Assembly (NCBI GenBank): GCA_028868555.1
Contig: JAGWUG010000031.1
Span: 1-8,248, forward strand
Reading direction: 5' to 3'
Source of the DNA: Actinomycetales bacterium
GTDB taxonomy: Bacteria > Actinomycetota > Actinomycetes > Actinomycetales > Microbacteriaceae
DNA: 8,248 nucleotides
In this document: piece after piece, positions 1-6,147 of the stretch
Layout: every line of letters starts with the position of its first letter
Position numbering within the stretch: position 1 is the first letter of the stretch
Notes under the pieces: model-generated
Seen by the model: the letters and a program-made list of their open reading frames with translations, nothing else
Databases searched by the model: none
What the model was told of the DNA's origin: nothing
Program-made: the position numbers and the translations under genes

Positions 1-167
1 ACGGCTTTATCTTGCGCTACCCCGATGGCCAGACTCCAACGACCGGCTACCAGTTTGAGCCCTGGCACTTCCGCTACGTGGGAACCGACCTGAGCACGGC
101 AATGCACAACTCGGGCGTGAGCGTGCTTGAGAAGTACTTCAAGCTGCCAGCTGCGCCGACTTACTAA
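1..167 (+). CDS. C-terminal end of an M15/VanY-family D-alanyl-D-alanine carboxypeptidase (partial)
   Basis: Only the last 54 codons are present. The reading frame begins at base 3 and ends with TAA at 165-167. The fragment contains EPWHFRYVG, preceded by a GY turn. This is the hallmark C-terminal motif of peptidase family M15B (VanY/DdcY type), in which the Glu acts in catalysis and the His two residues later binds zinc. Members cleave the terminal D-Ala from peptidoglycan stem peptides outside the cytoplasmic membrane. The start, signal peptide and the remaining zinc ligands lie upstream of the window, so export and full activity cannot be judged. The gene converges on the phosphoglucomutase gene with only 8 bases between stop codons, and no stem-loop terminator is visible there. 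The family is clear from the motif; the exact substrate is inferred. Confidence 0.85.
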   Translation, partial: GFILRYPDGQTPTTGYQFEPWHFRYVGTDLSTAMHNSGVSVLEKYFKLPAAPTY

Positions 168-175
168 GCCAGCCT

Positions 176-1798
176 TTAGCCAAGCACTCCGTCAACCAGA
201 GCCTTGGCCTCAACCTGAACCTGCTTGAGGTGCTCGGCGCCCAGGAACGACTCACCGTAGATCTTGTAGACGTTCTCGGTTCCCGAAGGACGGGCCGCAA
301 ACCAGGCGTTCTCGGTGCTCACCTTGAGGCCACCTAGTGCGGCACCGTTTCCGGCTGCGTGAGTCTCGATGTGGGTGATGCGCTCACCGGCAAGGGAGTC
401 GGCGCTAACTGCATCGGCGCTGAGCTTGCCCAGCTTGGACTTCTGCTCCAGGGTGGCCGGAGCGTCAATGCGTTCGTAGGCCGGATCGCCAAACTTGGCG
501 GTCAGCTCACCGTAGTGCTCGCTCGGAGTCTTGCCAGTGACAGCAGTTATCTCGGCGGCAAGAAGGGCCAGAATCAGGCCATCCTTGTCGGTGCTCCAGG
601 AGGTGCCGTCCAGACGAAGGAACGATGCGCCGGCAGACTCCTCGCCGCCAAAGCCAACCGAACCATCCATCAGGCCAGGTACAAACCACTTGAAGCCAAC
701 CGGAACCTCGATGAGCTTGCGCCCCAGTCCCGAGACCACTCGGTTGATGATGGAGGACGAAACCATGGTCTTCCCAACGGCCGCACTTGCCGACCAGTTT
801 GGACGGTTGCGGTAAAGGTAGTCGATGCTCACGGCCAGGAAGTGGTTTGGGTTCATCAGTCCGTGGTCGCGGGTCACAATGCCGTGACGGTCCGCATCGG
901 CGTCGTTTCCGGTGGAGATGTCGAAGCGGCTCTTGCCCTCAATCAGGCTTGCCATGGCATAAGGGCTGGAGCAGTCCATGCGGATCTTCTCGTCCCAGTC
1001 AAGGGTCATGAATCCAAACTGGAAGTCCACGTTTGGGTTCACCACGGTCAGGTTGATGTCGTAGATCTCGGCAATCTCGCCCCAGTACTCCACCGATGCG
1101 CCACCCATTGGGTCGGCACCAATCGAGACACCGCTGTGGCGGATGGCATCCAGGTTTAGAACATCACCAAGCTGCTTGATGTAGTTGCGACGGAAGTCAA
1201 AGTGACCAGGCTTGGCGTGACCGCGGCGAACCTCACGGAGGCCACCCGCAATGATCTCGTTGGCGCGGGCGGCAATCCAGTTGGTGGCATCGCTGTCGGC
1301 AGGGCCACCGTGAGGCGGGTTGTACTTGAAGCCACCGTCGGTTGGTGGGTTGTGGCTCGGGGTAATCACCAGGCCGTCGGCCACCGATGCATCCCCGGCA
1401 GCCTTGCCGGCGTTGTGGTTGATGATGGCCACCGATACCGCAGGGGTAGGGGTGTAGCCAGCGTTGGAGTCAACCAGCGCGGTGACGCCATTGCCGGCGA
1501 GCACCTCGAGGGCGGTCTCCTCGGCAGGGGTGCTCAGCGCGTGGGTGTCCTTGCCAACGTAGATTGGGCCGTGAATGTTCTGGGCAGCGCGATACTCGAC
1601 GATTGCCTGAGTGATTGCGGCGATGTGGTCCTCGTTGAAGGAACCATTTAGCGAGGTGCCGCGGTGACCGGAGGTACCGAAGACCACCTTCTGCTCCACA
1701 TTGGTCACATCGGGGTGAATCTCAAAGTAATCACGAACCAGCCCCTCAATGTTTACGAGGTCTGATTCCTGAGCCTTTAGTCCTGCGCGCGCGTTCAT
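176..1798 (-). CDS. pgm: Alpha-D-glucose phosphate-specific phosphoglucomutase
   Basis: This cytoplasmic enzyme interconverts glucose-1-phosphate and glucose-6-phosphate, feeding nucleotide-sugar, glycogen and cell-wall polymer synthesis. The 540-residue protein closely follows the enterobacterial Pgm type (about 546 residues) along its whole length. It has FGTSGHRG (residues 40-47), the phosphoserine loop TPSHNPP with catalytic Ser148, the metal-binding loop DADADR (299-304), the sugar-binding GEESAG (385-390) and the phosphate-binding RPSGTEN (503-509). All key residues are intact. I chose the ATG at 1796-1798 because [16 protein letters not shown] matches the family N-terminus. An in-frame ATG at 1832-1834 would add 12 unrelated residues and overlap pheA. 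There is no Shine-Dalgarno sequence before the start, which fits leaderless or weakly led translation. The gene is divergent from pheA across 29 bases. Confidence 0.95.
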   Translation of the reverse strand: MNARAGLKAQESDLVNIEGLVRDYFEIHPDVTNVEQKVVFGTSGHRGTSLNGSFNEDHIAAITQAIVEYRAAQNIHGPIYVGKDTHALSTPAEETALEVLAGNGVTALVDSNAGYTPTPAVSVAIINHNAGKAAGDASVADGLVITPSHNPPTDGGFKYNPPHGGPADSDATNWIAARANEIIAGGLREVRRGHAKPGHFDFRRNYIKQLGDVLNLDAIRHSGVSIGADPMGGASVEYWGEIAEIYDINLTVVNPNVDFQFGFMTLDWDEKIRMDCSSPYAMASLIEGKSRFDISTGNDADADRHGIVTRDHGLMNPNHFLAVSIDYLYRNRPNWSASAAVGKTMVSSSIINRVVSGLGRKLIEVPVGFKWFVPGLMDGSVGFGGEESAGASFLRLDGTSWSTDKDGLILALLAAEITAVTGKTPSEHYGELTAKFGDPAYERIDAPATLEQKSKLGKLSADAVSADSLAGERITHIETHAAGNGAALGGLKVSTENAWFAARPSGTENVYKIYGESFLGAEHLKQVQVEAKALVDGVLG

Positions 1799-1804
1799 TT
1801 TTCT

Positions 1805-1810
1805 ATTTTG
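1805..1810 (-). promoter_or_regulatory. Weak candidate -10 box for pgm
   Basis: On the minus strand the hexamer CAAAAT lies exactly six bases before the pgm ATG. This is the same -10-to-start spacing seen at pheA, the kinase gene and serS. It matches TATAAT at four of six positions but lacks the leading T. No -35 element is convincing. The assignment rests mainly on spacing and the lack of a ribosome binding site. Confidence 0.25.
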
Positions 1811-1815
1811 ACGGC

Positions 1816-1821
1816 TAGCCT
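1816..1821 (+). promoter_or_regulatory. Probable -10 box for a leaderless pheA transcript
   Basis: TAGCCT fits the actinobacterial TANNNT -10 consensus and is followed by exactly six bases and then the pheA ATG. Transcription would therefore start at the A of ATG. No Shine-Dalgarno sequence precedes the start, as expected for a leaderless mRNA. The first five bases of the box lie in the palindrome GGCTAGCC (1813-1820), between two divergent genes. No good -35 hexamer is seen; that region would fall at the pgm start codon. Confidence 0.55.
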
Positions 1822-1827
1822 TAATAC

Positions 1828-2793
1828 ATGCCATCGCAATCAGGTAACTATTCGGATAAGAATGCCTCCGCAGCCCGGGGCTACGCCTTTCTCGGCCCGG
1901 TAGGCACCTTCACCGAACTCGCTCTGGCTCAGGTTCCTGAGGCCAAGGGCGCAACCTGGCACGCCATGAACACCGTGCCCGAGGCGCTCGCTGCAGTGCT
2001 CTCTGGAGCCGCCTACCGCGCTGTCGTGCCGGTGGAATCATCGGTGGAGGGCGGCGTAAGCGCCACCCTGGATGCGCTGGCGACCATCGGTGAATTGCGC
2101 ATTTACGGCGAGTATTTGGTGCCGGTGAACTTCAACCTGGTGACCCGCCCGGGCACCAAGCTGGCAGACGTGAAGACCGTTGCCGCCCACCCGGTTGCCT
2201 ACGCGCAGGTTCAGGCCTGGCTGCACGCCAACCTGCCAAACGCGGTTCACCTGCCGGCCACCAGCAATGCCGCCGCTGCCGCAGACCTGCTAACCACCGA
2301 TGCCGCCGACGCCGCGATTTCCACCACCCACATCACCGACCACTACGCGGTTGAGGTGCTGGCCAAGAACGTTGCCGACAACCAGCACGCTCAGACCCGA
2401 TTCATTCAGGTTGGTCTGCCAGATGTGCAGCCTGCGCCAACCGGTGCGGACAAGACCTCCATCATCGTGGAACTGCCAACCGACCGTCCCGGTGCGCTGC
2501 TGGAGATGCTCGAGCAGTTCGCAGCTCGCGGAGTAAACCTGACCAGGATCGAGAGCCGCCCGATCGGTGATCGCCTCGGACGCTACCGCTTCAACGTGGA
2601 CGCCGAGGGTCACATTCAGGACTCCGGTCTCGGTGAGGCACTCTCGGGTCTCTACCGCTTCAGTCCAAAGGTGCTGTTCCTCGGTTCGTACCCTCGCGCC
2701 GACAAGCTGGAGTCAAAGCCAAACGGAAACAACTCCAACGCCGAATACGGCGAGGCTCAGGCCTGGCTGGAAGCGCTGCGCACCGGGCACTGA
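1828..2793 (+). CDS. pheA: Prephenate dehydratase (monofunctional, with ACT domain)
   Basis: This cytoplasmic enzyme converts prephenate to phenylpyruvate, the committed step to L-phenylalanine. The 321-residue protein begins its catalytic domain with GPVGTFTE near residue 22, followed by the [10 protein letters not shown] substrate-binding segment. The catalytic Thr-Arg-Phe motif is at residues 190-192. A C-terminal ACT domain carries GALL (222-225) and ESRP (242-245), the two motifs associated with allosteric phenylalanine binding, so feedback control is likely. No chorismate mutase domain is fused, unlike the enterobacterial P-protein; this is the usual actinobacterial form and length. The ATG at 1828 gives a variable tail of about 17 residues before the conserved fold. 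The gene is followed by the tandem repeat and converges on the lipid-kinase-like gene. Confidence 0.95.
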   Translation: MPSQSGNYSDKNASAARGYAFLGPVGTFTELALAQVPEAKGATWHAMNTVPEALAAVLSGAAYRAVVPVESSVEGGVSATLDALATIGELRIYGEYLVPVNFNLVTRPGTKLADVKTVAAHPVAYAQVQAWLHANLPNAVHLPATSNAAAAADLLTTDAADAAISTTHITDHYAVEVLAKNVADNQHAQTRFIQVGLPDVQPAPTGADKTSIIVELPTDRPGALLEMLEQFAARGVNLTRIESRPIGDRLGRYRFNVDAEGHIQDSGLGEALSGLYRFSPKVLFLGSYPRADKLESKPNGNNSNAEYGEAQAWLEALRTGH

Positions 2794-2848
2794 GCCTTTG
2801 GCGCTACTTCGTCCGCGCACAGTGCCGTTGGCGCTACTTCGTCCGCGC
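2794..2848. repeat. Two-copy 30-base tandem repeat at a convergent gene junction
   Basis: The 25-base units at 2794-2818 and 2824-2848 are identical except at one position (T at 2797, G at 2827) and repeat with a period of 30. The shared core starts TTGGCGCTACTTCG and ends GTCCGCGC (2798-2818 and 2828-2848). The array starts directly after the pheA stop codon and ends two bases before the stop codon of the opposing kinase gene. A weak stem can form between GGCGCT (2800-2805) and AGTGCC (2821-2826), but there is no T-tract, so it is not a classical intrinsic terminator. Its role is unknown. Confidence 0.9.
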
Positions 2849-2850
2849 GG

Positions 2851-3801
2851 CTAGAGCCTGACTTTTAATGCCTGCGGCATCACTTCAAATCTGGCCGAAA
2901 CCACCTTGCCGAAGGCGTCGCCATCGAGCTGCAGGTCAACTGGGTGATGCGGCTTGGCCATGATGGATTGGCCGGTCATGTTTCCCAGGGTCTTTACGTT
3001 GGCGGTGTAGTCGGCCAGCTCGGCTGCGCCAACAATCTTGCCGCGCAAAAAGTTGATCCAGGTCACGCGGTTAAAGAAGTCAATCCAGTTCCAGATTTGC
3101 CGCGGACCAACTGCGGCTACATCCAACATGCCATCGTCAAGCTGGGCGTCCGGCATCAGGTTGATATTTCCAGGCAGGAAGCCGCAGTTACCAATCAGCA
3201 GGCTGTGCAGCTTCAGGGTCTTTGCGGGGCGGCCGTTCACACTCACATCGATGCGCTCGAAACGCACCGGGAGGCTGCGGATTCCGCCCTCCACGTAAGC
3301 CACCCAACCGAGCACCTTCTTGCGCTCCACATCGGTGTTCATGATGATTTGGGCGTCTAGGCCGAGGCCAGCCATCACCGCGAAGATGTGGGTCTCACTT
3401 GGGCGGTCGCCCTCGAACTCTAGGGTCACGCGTCCAAGATCGATGGCTTTAACCTCTCCCACGGCTGCCTTTAAGGCTGCCCGGGTGGTGCTCGTGAGCG
3501 GAATGCCAAGATTTCGTGCCAGCACGTTACCAGTTCCCAGTGGAATGATGCCCACCTCGGCATCGGTGTAGGCAAGTTGCTCAACGGCGCTGCGAAGGGT
3601 GCCGTCACCACCCGCAATGAGGAAGAGTTTGTGGCCGTCTGCCAACGCTTCCTGGGCCTGACCCCCGCCATTGTCGTTCACCGTGGTGGCGTAATAGGCG
3701 GCTTTTTTGAGTCCGGCTCGGGCCAAAGCTCCATCCACAGCCGACTGAAGGCGGGCCTTATCCACCTTTTGCGGATTGTAGATAACAGCGGTGGTGCCCA
3801 T
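2851..3801 (-). CDS. Diacylglycerol kinase catalytic-domain (DgkB/YegS-type) lipid kinase family protein
   Basis: The 316-residue protein has the DAGK catalytic fold: an N-terminal nucleotide-binding lobe with GGDGT (residues 64-68) and PLGTGNVLARNLG (87-99), followed by a beta-rich C-terminal lobe with LDDGMLDV (221-228) and LDGDAFG (292-298). The family phosphorylates lipid alcohols such as diacylglycerol, or sphingoid-type substrates, with ATP at the inner membrane face. No membrane segment or signal peptide is obvious. Two positions differ from the S. aureus DgkB pattern as I recall it: GTGND is GTGNV here, and the C-terminal DGE is DGD. The true substrate is therefore uncertain, and I give no gene symbol. 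The start MGTTAVIYNP matches the first beta strand, and a -10 box six bases upstream with no Shine-Dalgarno suggests a leaderless mRNA. It is divergent from serS. Confidence 0.85.
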   Translation of the reverse strand: MGTTAVIYNPQKVDKARLQSAVDGALARAGLKKAAYYATTVNDNGGGQAQEALADGHKLFLIAGGDGTLRSAVEQLAYTDAEVGIIPLGTGNVLARNLGIPLTSTTRAALKAAVGEVKAIDLGRVTLEFEGDRPSETHIFAVMAGLGLDAQIIMNTDVERKKVLGWVAYVEGGIRSLPVRFERIDVSVNGRPAKTLKLHSLLIGNCGFLPGNINLMPDAQLDDGMLDVAAVGPRQIWNWIDFFNRVTWINFLRGKIVGAAELADYTANVKTLGNMTGQSIMAKPHHPVDLQLDGDAFGKVVSARFEVMPQALKVRL

Positions 3802-3807
3802 GGGTTC

Positions 3808-3813
3808 AGACTA
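3808..3813 (-). promoter_or_regulatory. Probable -10 box for a leaderless kinase-gene transcript
   Basis: Read on the minus strand, TAGTCT is followed by exactly six bases (GAACCC) and then the ATG at 3799-3801. It matches TANNNT and has the same geometry as the boxes before pheA and serS. No Shine-Dalgarno sequence lies between box and start. No recognisable -35 hexamer is found 16-18 bases upstream. Confidence 0.55.
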
Positions 3814-3814
3814 A

Positions 3815-3844
3815 CAAGAACCTCGCGGACACTATCTTGAGGTT
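3815..3844. other. Interleaved inverted repeats in the kinase gene/serS intergenic region
   Basis: CAAGA (3815-3819) pairs with TCTTG (3835-3839), and AACCTC (3819-3824) pairs with GAGGTT (3839-3844). The two arm pairs interleave, sharing a base at 3819 and at 3839. They lie between the divergent promoters of the kinase gene and serS, in DNA probably not transcribed from either if both mRNAs are leaderless. They could form an operator, or could be chance in an 86-base spacer. A further short AGAC-N6-GTCT repeat follows at 3851-3864. Confidence 0.3.
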
Positions 3845-3875
3845 TTCCCCAGACTTGAATGTCTCACCCAAAAGG

Positions 3876-3881
3876 TAGGCT
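3876..3881 (+). promoter_or_regulatory. Probable -10 box for a leaderless serS transcript
   Basis: TAGGCT is followed by six bases (TAAAAG) and then the serS GTG, which would place the transcription start at the start codon. TTGAAT at 3855-3860 is a possible -35 with a short 15-base spacer. The alternative reading is that AGG within 3872-3879 serves as a weak ribosome binding site about eight bases from the GTG. The identical spacing at two other genes favours the promoter reading. Confidence 0.5.
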
Positions 3882-3887
3882 TAAAAG

Positions 3888-5156
3888 GTGATTGACCTGA
3901 ACCTGCTGCGTGAAAACCCAGATGCCATCAAGGCCAGCCAGCGTGCCCGCGGTGCTGATGAAGCACTGGTAGACCAGGCCGCTGCGGCCGATGTTGCCTA
4001 CCGTGCCGCTCTGCGCGAGTTTGAGGGTCTTCGCGCCGAGCAGAACGCCTTTGGCAAGACCGTTGCCACCGCGCCAAAGGAGCAGAAGCAGGCTCTGGTT
4101 GCCCAGGCCCAAGAGATGGCCGCGGGTGTAAAGGCCGCCGATGCCGCCGCGGGCGAAGCCGAGAAGGCTCTGAACGAGCTCCTGTGGCAGATCGAAAACG
4201 TGGTCATCGAAGGCATTCCAGCCGGTGGTGAGGATGACTACGTGGTTCTCAAGCATGTTGGCAACAAGCCAGAGTTCAACTTCGAGGTCAAGGACCACCA
4301 GGTTCTCGGAGAGAGCCTCGACATCATCGACATCCAGCGCGGTGTCAAGATTTCGGGCTCGCGCTTCTACTTCCTAAAGGGTTGGGGTGCTCGCCTTGAG
4401 CTGGCGCTCATGAACCTGGCGCTCGACAAGGCGGCCGCGGCCGGCTTCACCGCGCTCATCACTCCTACTCTGGTCAAGCCTGAGATCATGGCCGGAACCG
4501 GCTTCCTCGGTGCCCACGCCGACGAGATCTACTACCTCCCTGCCGATGACCTGTACCTAACCGGTACCAGCGAGGTGGCCCTAGCCGGCTACCACCGCGA
4601 CGAGATCATCGACGGTCTTGGCGAGGGAACCCACCGCTACGCCGGTTGGAGCACCTGCTACCGCCGCGAGGCCGGTTCCTACGGCAAGGACGTGGGCGGC
4701 ATTCTTCGCGTGCACCAGTTCAACAAGCTGGAGATGTTTGTCTACACCCTGCCTGAGCTGGCCGAGGCAGAGCACGAGCGTCTGCTCGCTTGGCAGGAAG
4801 CCATGCTGCAGGCCTGTGAGCTGCACTACCGAGTGATTGACACCGCCGCGGGAGACCTTGGCTCCAGCGCAGCCCGCAAGTTTGACGCCGAGGCCTGGGT
4901 GCCTTCGCAGCAGACCTTCCGCGAGCTCACCTCTACTTCCAACTGCACCACGTTCCAGGCTCGTCGCCTGAACATCCGTTACCGCCGCGAGGATGGCAAG
5001 ACTGCTCCTGCGGCCACCCTCAACGGCACGCTGGCCACCACCCGTTGGTTGGTTGCCATCCTTGAGACTCACCAGCAGGCCGACGGTTCGGTCCGCATTC
5101 CCGAAGCCCTGCGCCCCTACCTTGGCGGCCAGGACTACATTCGACCGAAGGCCTAG
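3888..5156 (+). CDS. serS: Seryl-tRNA synthetase
   Basis: This cytoplasmic class II synthetase charges tRNA-Ser with serine. The 422-residue length is normal for the family. The N-terminus [22 protein letters not shown] is canonical and fixes the GTG start. Residues of about 27-100 are rich in Ala, Glu, Lys and Gln and form the long antiparallel coiled-coil arm that grips the tRNA-Ser variable arm. The catalytic domain shows TGTSE (225-229, serine/ATP pocket), motif 2 at [10 protein letters not shown] (from residue 257), with [10 protein letters not shown] following, and motif 3 at NGTLATTR (379-386), ending with the usual [14 protein letters not shown]. All signature residues are present. 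A HAD phosphatase gene follows after 8 bases and is probably co-transcribed, and a tRNA-Ser gene lies 0.9 kb downstream. Confidence 0.97.
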   Translation: MIDLNLLRENPDAIKASQRARGADEALVDQAAAADVAYRAALREFEGLRAEQNAFGKTVATAPKEQKQALVAQAQEMAAGVKAADAAAGEAEKALNELLWQIENVVIEGIPAGGEDDYVVLKHVGNKPEFNFEVKDHQVLGESLDIIDIQRGVKISGSRFYFLKGWGARLELALMNLALDKAAAAGFTALITPTLVKPEIMAGTGFLGAHADEIYYLPADDLYLTGTSEVALAGYHRDEIIDGLGEGTHRYAGWSTCYRREAGSYGKDVGGILRVHQFNKLEMFVYTLPELAEAEHERLLAWQEAMLQACELHYRVIDTAAGDLGSSAARKFDAEAWVPSQQTFRELTSTSNCTTFQARRLNIRYRREDGKTAPAATLNGTLATTRWLVAILETHQQADGSVRIPEALRPYLGGQDYIRPKA

Positions 5157-5164
5157 GTCACTCC

Positions 5165-6031
5165 TTGAGCACACCCCAGAACGACAGTCGAGCAGCTGGC
5201 GACCAGCGTTGGCTGGTGGCGCTCGACATTGACGGCACGCTTGTACACGACGACGGCTTCCTCTCCCCAGAGGTGGTTCGCGAGGTTCAACGCGTCCGTG
5301 AACTGGGCCACGAAATCGTGGTGGCAACCGGGCGCTCCGCAGCCAACGCCATCCCGGTGGTTCGCGAACTAGGCATCGATGCCGGCTATGTGGTTTGCTC
5401 CAACGGCGCTGTGACCGTTGTGGTTGACGACGAAGACCCGCAGGGTTTCCGCCCGCACGAGGTAATTACCTTCCACCCGCGCGAGGTTCTCACCAAGCTG
5501 ATCTCCACCCTGCCAAACGCGCACTTTGCAGTTGAAGACATTGACGGCTCGTACCGTTTCCACAAGCCTTTCCCTGCATATGCACTGGGCGAGCAGAACT
5601 TCGAGACCCCGCTCGAAGAACTCATGAGCCACCCGGTTAGCCGCGTGGTAGTTCTCTCCCCGGAGCACGAAGTTGATGACTTCCTGGCGCTCATCTCGGG
5701 CATCGGCCTGCACTCGGTTACCTACGCCATCGGCTATACCGCCTGGCTAGATATCAGCCCGGAGGGAATCACCAAGGGCAGCGCCCTCGAGAAGCTGCGC
5801 GAAGTTCACGGCATCCCAACCCACCAGACCATAGCGGTTGGTGACGGGCGAAACGACATTGCCATGTTTGAGTGGGCCGCTGCCGGCGGTGGGCTGTCCT
5901 TTGCGATGGGTCAGGGCCCAGACGACGTAAAGGCCGCCGCAATCGAAGTCACCTCATCGGTGGAAGACGACGGCGTAGCCAGAGTTCTCTCAGGTTTTGA
6001 GGGCATACTCTTCACCAGAACCCTCGGGTAA
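5165..6031 (+). CDS. Cof-type HAD-IIB family hydrolase (sugar-phosphate-type phosphatase)
   Basis: This is a predicted Mg-dependent cytoplasmic phosphatase of 288 residues, typical for the Cof/YbiV group. The four HAD motifs are intact: motif I DIDGT (residues 21-25, nucleophile Asp21), motif II Thr55 in ATGRS, motif III Lys204 in GITKGSALEKL, and motif IV GDGRND (226-231). The region between motifs II and III (about 85-195) is the C2-type cap that sets substrate choice, so the substrate cannot be named; sugar phosphates or flavin mononucleotide are common in the group. The start is taken as the TTG at 5165, eight bases after the serS stop, with a weak AGG at 5155-5157. No in-frame ATG occurs until residue 154; a GTG at residue 18 is possible, just before motif I. 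The stop codon overlaps the tRNA-Ser promoter. Confidence 0.88.
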   Translation: MSTPQNDSRAAGDQRWLVALDIDGTLVHDDGFLSPEVVREVQRVRELGHEIVVATGRSAANAIPVVRELGIDAGYVVCSNGAVTVVVDDEDPQGFRPHEVITFHPREVLTKLISTLPNAHFAVEDIDGSYRFHKPFPAYALGEQNFETPLEELMSHPVSRVVVLSPEHEVDDFLALISGIGLHSVTYAIGYTAWLDISPEGITKGSALEKLREVHGIPTHQTIAVGDGRNDIAMFEWAAAGGGLSFAMGQGPDDVKAAAIEVTSSVEDDGVARVLSGFEGILFTRTLG

Positions 6032-6034
6032 ACT
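6029..6034 (+). promoter_or_regulatory. Probable -10 box of the tRNA-Ser gene, overlapping the HAD stop codon
   Basis: TAAACT fits TANNNT. Its first three bases are the stop codon of the upstream phosphatase gene. The mature tRNA 5' G lies seven bases beyond the box (6042), so transcription would begin at or within a base of the mature end. No clear -35 hexamer is found at 16-18 bases spacing. Read-through from serS and the HAD gene is also possible. Confidence 0.45.
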
Positions 6035-6041
6035 GGTTCGC

Positions 6042-6129
6042 GGAGGCCTGTCCGAGCGGCCGATGGAGCTGGTCTTGAAAACCAGTGAGCAGCAATGCTT
6101 CGTGGGTTCGAATCCCACGGCCTCCGCCA
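6042..6129 (+). tRNA. tRNA-Ser (anticodon UGA)
   Basis: The 88-base gene folds into a class II cloverleaf. The acceptor GGAGGCC (6042-6048) pairs with GGCCTCC (6119-6125), followed by discriminator G6126 and an encoded CCA (6127-6129). The anticodon stem CTGGT/ACCAG encloses the loop CTTGAAA with anticodon TGA at 6076-6078, which reads UCN codons, chiefly UCA. A long variable arm (about 6086-6101, stem GAGCA/TGCTT) is the serine identity element recognised by the SerRS coiled coil. The T arm is GTGGG-TTCGAAT-CCCAC (6102-6118). All stems pair well, so this is an intact gene. Confidence 0.97.
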
Positions 6130-6137
6130 TCTTTCCT

Positions 6138-6143
6138 AAGGAA
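6138..6143 (+). promoter_or_regulatory. Ribosome binding site that sets the TTG start of the LCP gene
   Basis: AAGGAA lies four bases before TTG 6148-6150 (about 5-6 bases counted from AAGGA or AAGG), nine bases past the tRNA end. It supports TTG as the start. The earlier in-frame GTG at 6085 lies inside the tRNA. It is the only clear ribosome binding site in the window besides that of the gene at 7438. Confidence 0.65.
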
Positions 6144-6147
6144 TCTC

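Noticed and set aside
168..175. Terminator between the M15 peptidase gene and pgm
   Set aside because: Only 8 bases separate the convergent stop codons and no stem-loop with a T-tract is visible around them.
359..1159. Long open frame of 266 codons on the plus strand inside pgm
   Set aside because: It is antisense to a fully conserved pgm, has no recognisable domain and arises from the GC-rich codon pattern.
1799..1834. Upstream ATG at 1832-1834 that would lengthen Pgm by 12 residues
   Set aside because: The added residues do not fit the family N-terminus, and the start would overlap the pheA coding sequence.
2794..2850. Classical intrinsic terminator or CRISPR-like array at the pheA/kinase-gene junction
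   Set aside because: There is no T-tract after a strong stem, and only two direct units with five bases between them, which is unlike a repeat-spacer array.
3802..3887. T-box or other riboswitch leader before serS
   Set aside because: The spacer has only 86 bases and is shared with a divergent promoter. It holds no T-box sequence or terminator, and the predicted transcript start is at the GTG.
6085..6147. Upstream GTG start for the LCP gene
   Set aside because: It lies inside the intact tRNA-Ser gene. The TTG at 6148 has a nearby ribosome binding site and gives a normal LCP N-terminus.
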